Of a DNA stretch of 64,000 bases, positions 46,531-56,800 are shown piece after piece; the stretch's first letter is position 1, and each line of letters begins with the position of its first letter. The notes below the pieces were generated by a model. That model saw nothing but the letters and a program-made list of their open reading frames with translations, was not told the DNA's origin and made no database searches. Both the position numbers and the translations under genes were made by a program. The DNA is taken from NCBI GenBank assembly GCA_963920635.1, contig OY987299.1:30086901-30150900 (forward strand). The letters are read 5' to 3'. The DNA is from Pseudeuparius sepicola. Lineage: Eukaryota; Arthropoda; Insecta; Coleoptera; Anthribidae.

Positions 46531-48925
46531 TATTCTTATGTACCTATTTTGAGGTGTTCGGTGTTCTTTCCGAAAAAGCAAAATTAATTTGCAATGTCTT
46601 TTAGAAAAATTCGATTTCAGAGCGATGTTTTCTGTCATTAAAGCTAAATAACGCCGAAACTATCCATGCTATCGTAAAATTAAGTGCATCAATCGAAAGA
46701 GGAAGAAAAAATAGTCCGGAAATTCACATACTCACATTTTTTATATATTATAAAATCTCACCGGCAGAGGCGCTTCTAACAAAAACTTATTAGGTATTTC
46801 CACTTTTTTTATCCAATAGTAAACACGAAACTCCAAATCAATTTATGACAAAACTATACGACTTACAGTGCATATGCTCAGAACATAACATACGTATTTG
46901 TTTGTGCTCTTTTGAAATAGTTTACGAATAATTATGGGGAGGGGATCGGGATGTTGATATTTCAAAAAAGTTTTTCATCAAAATTTTGTCCGGTTTTTCG
47001 AAATATCTTAAAAACTATAAATCTTATACAAAAATTGACTTCATCTGAAAGAGCACAAAAAATACACTAATCATGATACTTAAAAACTCAATAATTTTAA
47101 GTCTGAGTATAAATTGAACCTCTTCTTGGTATGTGATATCGATATCTCGTAATTCAAAAGAAAACTATTTAGGTATCCTACCACCGATATATGTATAGGA
47201 CAAAAATATGTATTTTCTCATTATCTTTCGGATGCCGTAGGTCATATGGCAAAATATAAAATAGTTTGCGAAAAATCACAAAAAATCGATTTTTGGGAAA
47301 TTCAATTTTGTTCATTTCTGTGTCTTTTATTGAAAATAACTAAAAAACGAACTGTTGAATTTTAAAATAGACTTCACCATTAAAAAAACAAAAAAGTGCG
47401 GCAAAAGTTCTATTTGAATAGGTTTTAATTATATTTTTTTCTAATTTTTAAGAAAACTATTTATCGGACGACCGATATTTATAGGACGGAAAATGCGTAT
47501 TTTTAATATTATACCTTTCGAGTGAGACTTCCTAATTTGCGACCATCTTTTTTTTAGAGACAACTTACAGGGGTCAACTTTACAATGTGGCCAAATGTCC
47601 AATTTTGAATTATTTTGCTCTACGGATATCAGTAGCACTTTGGCTTTCAAATATCTTAATTTTTACGGAAGGAAATTTGTTTTTCAACATTTAAAACGTT
47701 CAAATTCTTTTCGCGCGAGTTTCTGTGGAAACATTAAGATAAAACTTTAATGGCCAATATCTCAAGAACGGTGTGTCGTTTCAAAATTTTTCATATCAAA
47801 TAAAAGTTAGTTTTTTTCCAGATCTTTCGAATGGCTTTAAATTTTACAATACAATTTTGAGCCCTTATCGGACATATCGGGCCGCAAAGCTGGCAAAAAT
47901 TTTGGATGCCCAATTTACGCCGCAAACTTTGTATTTTCGAATTATGCGGGTCAAAATACAGAAGTAAGTATACCAAGTTTCAACTTGCAATATAATACCT
48001 GGCAGAGATTATCTAATTTTTAATTAGACGATAACTGTTTTTATTATTTGGTTGTTATACATTCTTGTAGTCTTTGTAACGAAGTTATAGGTTCTAACTA
48101 AGTACCTAGGGCTAAGTACCAGAATATGAGATTTCAACTCGGATTGTTTTGTCTTTTAAAACAGTCGTTTCACCTATCTGGGTAAATCCTGTTCCTATAT
48201 ATTTTTCATAATATATTGTCAATCCCCGGGAGAGAAGGAATCAAATCGGTGATGGCTCTCAATGCCAATCATTCCACAACCACCAACCAACCGAAAACCA
48301 CACTTTCAAGAGCCAACCTGGTTTCACTTGTAAAAAGTAAAAATAACATTTTTGCCGAAGGAACTCTTTTAGCCAAATCTGCTGTACAAATGTTGGTTAA
48401 TCTATACGTAAAGATTATACTGCTGTTAATAGATATACGAATAAGGCATTCAATTACATTTATTTGACCACAAATTATACATAAACTATAGAGATAAATA
48501 CGAATCTCGCTTGATTTTCCAATAATAACTATCTGTGACACCAGTAATTTAGGTTGCTTAGCGTGACAACTAATGTTGTCTATTTGCTTTGGTTCTTATT
48601 TTTTCGACTCAAATTGACTCGTGAAAGGGCTCAATTTATTAGCTTGGCCTGGTTCGCGCTCCACAGAGACATTAATACTGTATGAACCAATAGGCTTCTT
48701 GGGTACGGATTTACATTCGTAGACGAAAATTATTGTTTACCATTTGAAAAAAGAGAAAACACAGTGGTAACGCATTAGCAAAATTGGTTGCTTCTCTGCT
48801 TTACTGTGCTATGACATGGCTGCTCTACAGTGTGACAGTTGTCAAAACACGTCAAAACGTTCCCAAAGGAATATTTCGGTTGTTTCGAAATTTAGTGCAA
48901 AGTTACGTCTCATCCCAGATCCTAA
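46531..48925. other. Sequence without recognised gene
   Basis: Two weakly similar blocks at 47150-47250 and 47440-47520 (CCGATAT-TATAGGAC) suggest an old repeat. No coding or RNA gene recognised. Confidence 0.3.
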
Positions 48926-49177
48926 AGGTGGATTTATAAACTCGACGTTTGCGTTGGCGCTCGAAGTTGACGGTGACCTTCGCAATTTGCGTCCAGAAAT
49001 GTGAACGACGGAACATGATAAAAGATGAAATTAGTTTATCTCGGACCTCATCGGACGCAGACGGCAGCACTCGACAGCATTTTATAAACGGTTACACGTT
49101 AATATATTGGGATTGAATTTTCGACGCAAACGGCAACGGCGAGCGCCAACGCAAACGTCGAGTTTATAAATCCACCT
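48926..49177. mobile_element. Harbinger-type MITE with TAA duplication
   Basis: Terminal repeats AGGTGGATTTATAAACTCGA + CGTTTGCGTTGGCGCTCG are inverted perfectly over 38 bp. TAA lies on both sides, the 3-bp TWA target typical of PIF/Harbinger. 252 bp, no ORF. Confidence 0.82.
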
Positions 49178-49189
49178 TAACTCTCTTAA

Positions 49190-49343
49190 GCTTTATTTCC
49201 ACATAATGTTGTCAGGAAAATCCCTACTATTCAATTTTGAATAAAATAAAAACTCGCATTTTCTTCTGTCAAAACACGAGTTTTCATTTTATTCAAAATT
49301 GAATAGTAGGTATTTTCCTGACAACATTATGTGGAAATAAAGC
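49190..49343. mobile_element. 154-bp near-perfect palindrome (MITE)
   Basis: GCTTTATTTCCACATAATGT + TGTCAGGAAAA, then TACTATTCAATTTTGAATAA inverted on the right to ACATTATGTGGAAATAAAGC. Sits 12 bp after the Harbinger MITE. Confidence 0.75.
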
Positions 49344-49547
49344 AAACTTTTGTATTAAACGAGATATTCTCAAAAAACCTGTTTTGCACCTGACAGACTA
49401 TAGAACATCCTGTAATAAACAGTACTAAATTAAGTAGAATAAATGAATAGTATAATATATGTTGGTAAGTACGCTATCTTGATTCGATAGCGTACCTCAG
49501 TAACTGTAAACGCTACCCAAGATCACCGTCTGTTCGTACTGTGTACA

Positions 49548-49856
49548 TGGTGTCCCATATTCGATACTTTTGCAGGCTATGTTTATATTTCATTTTGAAA
49601 TTCTTAATTCCTAGAAAAAATCCGTATACGCCACTGGATTCTACCTGAAAAATTGCACACCGGGGGGGGGGGGGGTGCCTGAAAATGGCAAATTTTAAAA
49701 ATCACCTTGTATCTCAAAACTAGGGAGGCCAAAAAATTCTGTTTACGGGACCTTTATTTTTATCAAAAAGTAGACCAGTGTTCCGAAAACCGCAATTATC
49801 TATCTCTAAAAATAACCGAGATACCCTCCAAAAGTATCGAAAATGGGACACCCTGT
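49548..49856. mobile_element. Small foldback element
   Basis: Left GGTGTCCCATATTCGATACT + TTTGCAGG; right CCAAAAGTATCGAAAATGGG + ACACC. Contains a run of 14 G (49663-49676) next to GTGCCTG. No ORF. Confidence 0.6.
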
Positions 49857-50756
49857 ACAGAGTATGTCATAACTCTTTTATTTTCGTTATTATTTCTTGA
49901 AATATGAAAGGGTTTTTATGGTTTAAAAAAATCATCACATGCAAAAAATATCAAAAGAAACACTTGCATAACATCTTGAATTTTAACTCGGGATAACTCG
50001 GGGAGTTAATTTTTTTTCCATTTCTGAACTCTGATTTGACAGAAGTGATCATCACTTTTTCAGATTATTAATAGGAGTCACTTACACAAATTACCTCGAA
50101 TACTACCAACCCTAGTGTGTTTTGATGTTTATTTTTAATATTATATCTAGGAAATTTTTTCAAAAAACCAAATGCACAGTAAAATCTGATGTATTGCTTG
50201 CAAAAACAATGTAGGTAGATACTTAAAATGCATTTCTTGTTCTTCTCAAATATAAAATTGCCAAGAATGTTTGGCAAATATGCGCAATTTTAATGTATAG
50301 TGTTTACATATATGATCCCTGAATATTTTTGCATCAAATCATTTTTGAATCATCAAAATATATTCAATTTTGCCAAATAATAACGAAAATAAAAAAAATA
50401 TATATGACACACCCCGTACACATATTGTGGTCTTTGGACAACAATAAACTTGCAACACCTATGATATTCCTTTAAATTAAATTAATACTACTGAAGATAA
50501 ACTGTCTTTTAGATAAATTGCATTTATTCTTTCAATTATTCTTTCACAGTAATAATAAAAGGTTTCTGTTGCCTTATCTTTCCGGTACAAGGCTTCAACT
50601 TAAAGATAGAGGTGAGCCACCTGACATAATCAATCATCATGAAATCAAGACTCACCACTCATCTATACCGTTTTTTTCTGATTCGAGCCTAGCTGTTAGC
50701 CTACTTTGACCTCCTCTTTCTAATAAAGATCCCAATAAATTTTACGAATATTTTTG

Positions 50757-50831
50757 ACCCTATAAATCAAAACCATATACTATGTAGAACCTCACCCTAT
50801 AAATCAAAACCACATACTATGTAGAACCTCA
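50757..50831. repeat. Short tandem duplication (unit about 38 bp) next to the MMP stop codon
   Basis: CCCTATAAATCAAAACCATA + TACTATGTAGAACCTCA is followed directly by the same sequence with CACA for CATA. Lies just downstream of the MMP stop codon, in the presumed 3'UTR. Confidence 0.75.
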
Positions 50832-50833
50832 AA

Positions 50834-53800
50834 TTAGGAAACACTAACATGACTTTGGGTCAAGAAAAATTTAGAAGCAATACACATCGGTGTTGCAAAA
50901 TTTTTGTTCTCCAGTGCTTTCATGGCTGCTGTTAAAAATGTGCCCCCGCCGTCGGTCCTACCTGCGTCGGAATTCAAGTCCTGCGCGTAGTTATCGTCGT
51001 CCGAACTGCTCTCCACATCGCCAAGCAGCTGCAGCCAGCCGCGCGACTCACTCGTCGAGATGGTGCCCGCGGGCGCGTCCTTGCACCCCAGCCACCAGTG
51101 GGCCGTCGACCGGGGGAACGCCGGTGACGTCACGTCCACCGCGAACGCCCTGTCGTTGAACCTAGAAGGAGAAGAAAAATATCTTATCGATAAGTTGGGG
51201 CCGCGGTGGCGACGTTTGTAGCATCGAGAACTATTTGGACTGCATGCTTTTCTGCGCTTGATCGACCTTCGTTTGATTCGAGGCCGGGGGCGAGCGCATA
51301 TATGTATATGCTGATGACTAAGCGCGCTGGGCAAAATGGAGATTCACGGTACTGCTCCTTAATAGCTTTATCTGTGTGGTTTACTTATTGTCCTACATTT
51401 ACTATGGGATTACTATGGGTTTCTAGGGCTCTCCGTAGTAGGTACCTACCTGAGCAAATATTATCCTAGTTCTATCGAAAAAATTCGGCCCTAGCCGCAA
51501 ATGGCAATGAAGCCTAAATAATAGTAATTGCCACCCTGCAAGTTAGCACAAGCATGGGGTTGCTTCTGGGGTATACCCCTATAGACTAGAGTATTATAGT
51601 GATGTTTAAGGAACTAAAAGTGTTATTGTGGACAGCGATCATTTGTCTGTATGTATTGCAGAGTGGAGGTATTTCATTTTGAGGAGAAGAAATCCATTAC
51701 ATCATGTAATTTATATGGGACAGCAGACGGGAATGGAATACCCAAGTCAAAGTTAGTGTGGGAGTCTCCCCCAAGGCGTGTTAGCTTTTTGAAAAAGTCT
51801 TGGCAGTGAACGGAGATTTTTGACGACTGAAGTCAAAGAGTGAAGCGGGGTCGGTTATGTGGGAAATTGTAGGCAGGGTAGTAATTTGTTGCAGCTCTGA
51901 CAAGGGAGTTAGGATGATCTTCCTTCTTTGAGTAATATTCTGGAGAGTTACTCGATAAAACATAGTTCAAGAAGGGATATCAGATCACGATGAATGTGGC
52001 GATCGGCGATGAACCAATCGGCAGCTGTAATAGTTCAGAGCACGGTTCTAGCGCTTTGTTTACACTGTGTATTCTACCCAACTATCCAATACTTAGGGTT
52101 GGTTTAGTTTATTGCAAGAAGTGCGGTAGTGAAAACTAGAGAGGATCGGGGAGGTAACGAAGAGAAGAGAGTAGTAAGAGAGTAAGAGAGGTGAACAGTG
52201 ATGATCATAGAGAAATATATTCCTTTGTCTATGGTGATGATCGTTGACGTTGACGGTCGCCATTAGGGACGCTGTAGTGATAACCCACTAAGAATAGAAC
52301 CTTGCAAAAAGTTCCCACAATGTTACATCTACTTACACCATGTAAAGTTGCGTACTAAAGTTTTGCCAATTTTCCAGGAACATTTCTATACGAATTTTGC
52401 TCTTGCAAGATTACCAAAACTTCTTCTTACAACTTTGGTAGCATATTATTAATGTAAAGTTCCTGCAACCTCCCATTCAATTACCTGTGAGATGTTACAT
52501 TGTTAGGCTCTGTGAATGTTGTAGCAACTTTTTTAAATTAATTTTAAGACAACATTTCACAGTGAAATTTTTGCAACCTCCCATTCATTTACCTGTGAGA
52601 TGTTACATTGTTAGGCTCTATGAACGTTGTGGCAAATTTTCTAAATTAATTTTGAGACAACATTCCACAGTTAAATTCTGGCAATCTGCCATTCATTTAC
52701 CTGTGAGATGTTACATTGTTAGGCTCTTATGAACGTTGTGGCAACTTTTTTAAATTAATTTTGAGACAACTTTCCATAGTACTATTTTGAGAATTTAATA
52801 TCTATGCGTAGGTACTTTGAAACATTGTTGCATTAAGTCACATAAACATTTCGGTAATTTTTTGAAATAAAAGCACGCGTCCTCTAACATTAAACAAAAA
52901 AACCTCTGTATTTTTATTCTCTTCTTATTGTCTATGCGGACAAAATGCGAGGTTGTCAGACTAACCAATTTTTCATAACAAATTCAAATAAGACTAAAAT
53001 AATTGATTTAACGAATTAATAATATGGTTTTAATTAAGAATACAGAATATCTATCCCTTCTTTCTAAATTGTGGCATTTATACCTATATAACCTATAATA
53101 TAGAAAGGCGTAATAAATGGTGTAGGTAATTTCAATTTCCCTTAAATAACCTAACAATACAATATAAATAAAATGACTCTAGGGATTTGGCACCAGTGGT
53201 ATATGGCAATAAAGACGTTTAAATAGCAAGACTTTATTATATTTTTTGTGATAATTTGAAAACAGAGTAATTTCTGGAGAAATCTGGCAACAGCCTGCGC
53301 GCGTTTTCGGCGGTTGCCGTCTGGGGTTGATGGTTGACTTTCTGTCTTTGTAGCATGTTTTTAGAGTAGTATGGATATATTTAATCTCGGGAGTCAAAAT
53401 AAAGGGCATTTTAACAATGGAGCACCACGTCTATAGGTTTTGCATTTACAATTTATTACGTCACTAATTAATTTTTGATATTTGAAAGAATACCTAATAA
53501 ATTAATTTCACTCATTGGTGTTTGGTAAAATTTACTAAAGATTTTTACGCAGTAAAATAGTTTTCAAATATCAAATTTTGCCTCGATTTAATAACACATT
53601 TTTGGTGATATTTTTTCTCTTTTGTTTTCCCATATAGGTACCCTACCTCACGAGCTGCAAGCACAACAGTAAGGACAAGACCTGTGAAGAGCACATTGCA
53701 CGTTGCATATTGGTTTTGGTCGAGGGAGCTCCCAACACCGGAAAACATCAGGAAAACCGAAGCAAACCAAGCAAAGAAGATCCTGCTAAGCCTGCTGACA

Positions 53801-56800
53801 GTTCAAACCAAAGAACTTGAGGTCATTGATATTTTTTTTATATTTCTCGTGCTCAATTAACAACCACTGCTTATTGTGTGATAAATTTTTAAATATACTT
53901 GTTAAAATTTTTGTGTGTGTTATTTCTTGCAAAAAAGGTGACTCAATCTAAGGCCGCTAGCCAGAGCTAAAAATTTGACGTGTTTGTTGTTGCAGTTTGA
54001 GGGTCAATTCAGAATCAGTTTGGAACTAGTAACTGCCAACGTGATTGGTAAATTCATATTTTAGAATTCCTTTGAACCGATCACATTGGTGGTTGCTAGT
54101 TCCGAACTGGTTCTGAATTGATCCGCGAACGCAGCTATTTTTTAACAAATATTTTGGAAAGTACGAGTATAAGCGATATTATAATAGATCTTCTTTAATA
54201 ACGGCTGTATTTATATATCAATGAAGTGAAATAACGGGTATTTCAGTAAAAATCATGTGTTATTTATTCTTTATAATGAACCAAGCTTTCGGCCATATTT
54301 TTGGCCTTCGTCAGGGCTAAAATAGTGTTTGATATATTATTGAGTAAGAGTTATTTATTTATTTACTTATTTATAGTAAGTATATAAATAACTTGCTCAA
54401 TAATATATTTTAACAAACACTATTTTAGCCCTGACGAAGGCCAAATATATGGCCGAAAGCTTGGTTCATTGTAAAGAATAAATAACACATGATTTTGGCT
54501 GAAATACCCGTTATTTTACTTCATTGATAAGCGATATTCTTGGAAAGTTTCTTGTAATTATTTCTGAAAGTTTCAACCATTTCCCCACAAAGTTGCATGA
54601 ACTTGGTAAGTATATTTCTGGCGAAGTTCCTAGAAGGTTGCATACACCTGGTAAGCATGATTTTTACGAATTTGCCAGGAAGTTGCATAAAGCTCGCTGG
54701 AACTGCCCCAAGACATTTCTTGGCGAGTCTACTAAACTTTACTGCAATGTTGCTAGAACAATACAAGACGTATCGCTGGAACATTTTAGAAAGCTCCTGT
54801 TGTAATGCAACTTTACATTGCAATGTTTTGTGGTGGAGATTATAACTTTGCTGAAATGTTTAGAATAGCTCCCAGTGCCACTGTAAGCAACTTTACACTT
54901 TTCTTTGGATTGTTCTTGCAACTTTGTGGAAACTTATATTTTCTTAGTGGGAATGCCTTATCAAGCGGGAGTTTATCGGAATAACTGAGTCCGAAGGACG
55001 ATTGAGAAGAGCACCTATGTACGGAGTCAACGACGACGTCTTCAGTCAGTACATCACCCGTGCGGTAGAGCGACTAGAAATTTTAGAGAACAGGGTCAGC
55101 GTTCCCGGACCACGATAGCGGCGGACAAAAGGCACGCGACAGTAAGCCTGTAAGTAGCAGACGTGGGCGAGAGCGACATACACGACCAGATAGGGCGGTG
55201 TTTGCAGTCATACACCACGGTGGAAAACAAGGTGGGTACTATCACCATTGAAGGGGCAGGCCTAGTGAAACTGGACCGACATTATTATAGTGTTGGTCCA
55301 GGTTTAGAACGAGCTGTAGGCTTCTATGGTGACAATAATTTGACATGTGTGTTCCCCAGTCTGCGGAGGCATAGGTATATCATGATTGCCCCCCCTCCCC
55401 GCACAAGCATGTGGTTGCTTCTGGGGTACTCCTAGTTTGGAGTATTGTGAGGGTGAGAATTATTATTCTATTATTATATTGTATCTATAGCACGAGCTTG
55501 CTACCCATGGGGGGAGAATACGTTAAACTTTTTAAGTTGCCCCCCAAACATATGTTCTGGATGCGCCACTGAGATGACCGACTATAAAAATAAATAGTTG
55601 TAAAAAACCGTACAAAGATATAAGCAGAGCACAATCTCTGATATTTTGGTATAACTCTACAAGTTATAGAACCACTCAGTGAGTTGGTCAACAGGAGATT
55701 CGACTACCAAGTGCGGAGGATCGAAGAGATTATACAGTGTCCCCCAAAAAGTTTGCACCATAGGGGGGAAATTTTTAATTAACGTTTTATTTTGAAATTT
55801 ATTTTTGGGGTTACCTTTTGCTTTAAACAAGATGAAAAATGACCCACTCAAACGTGGTCATGTGACTTTCGTTATCTGTCCAAAATGATATTTAAAAAAA
55901 TATATCGCCAAAAATGGGTTTAGTTGTTAAAAAATCAAAAAGTTTTACTTGAAAAAGTTGTGTGTTTTTCAATTCTACGTAAGTACCTATACCAAATTTG
56001 AACGCTCTACTAAAATATTTAGTTTTTTGCCAATTTTTAATATTTATGAAATTTCTGAAAATTTTAAAGACTTCATAAAAACTATTTGATATCATTAGCT
56101 TTATCATTCTAAATATGAATTTTTTATTACTAATTACCGATAAGAATAGGTATTTTTCAAAAGAAAATGATATTTATGCTTTAAAATTCTGTTGTTTGTT
56201 GCAAAGTTGATGTACCGTCTAGCATTTGGGGTATAAATTTAGTTGCATTACGTTTCCCAGTTCTAAATTGATGCCAAAATAATAATAAATTAAAATATCA
56301 TCAAACTATTTTACGTATTTAAGCAAAATTCTTGACTTTTATGGAACAAATAATTATTACCTTTAAGTTTAATTTCATAACAGAATTTTAAAACGTAAAT
56401 ATTATTTTCTTTTGAAAAATATAAAATACCTATTCTTATCGGTAATTAGAAATAAAAAAATAATAGAATGATAAAGCTAGTGATATAAGATAGTTTTTAC
56501 GAAGTTTCGAGTTTTTAGAATTTTCAGAAATTTCATAAATATTAAAAATTGACAAAAAACTAAATATTTTAGTAGAACGTTCAAATTTGGTACACGTACG
56601 TAAAATTAAAAAAGAAACAACTTTTTCAAGTAAAACTTTTTGATACTTTAACAACTAAAGCCATTTTTGGCGATATATTTTTTTAAATGTCATTTTTGAC
56701 AGATAACGAAAGTCACATAACCACGTTTGAGTAGGTCATTTTTCATCTTTTTTAAAGCAAAAGGTAACCCCAAAAATATATTTCAAAATAAAACGTTAAT

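Larger units (their letters stand above)
52286..54952. mobile_element. TIR element of about 2.67 kb with repetitive subterminal regions
   Basis: Ends CCCACTAAGAATAGAA and TATTTTCTTAGTGGG are inverted repeats. Both subterminal regions repeat GTTGCA / AAGTTGCATxxAC / ACTTTACA motifs in opposite orientation; the left has three 108-bp tandem copies (52463-52790). The interior holds a candidate exon (53629-53820) and a nested foldback (54218-54532). No transposase recognised, no clear target duplication. Confidence 0.55.

Noticed and set aside
49470..49490. CGCTATC...GATAGCG hairpin as a micro-palindrome member
   Set aside because: No flanking direct repeat could be found.
50890..51159. Arg/Ser-rich plus-strand frame
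   Set aside because: It is the antisense shadow of the last MMP exon, which has clear hemopexin similarity and splice agreement.
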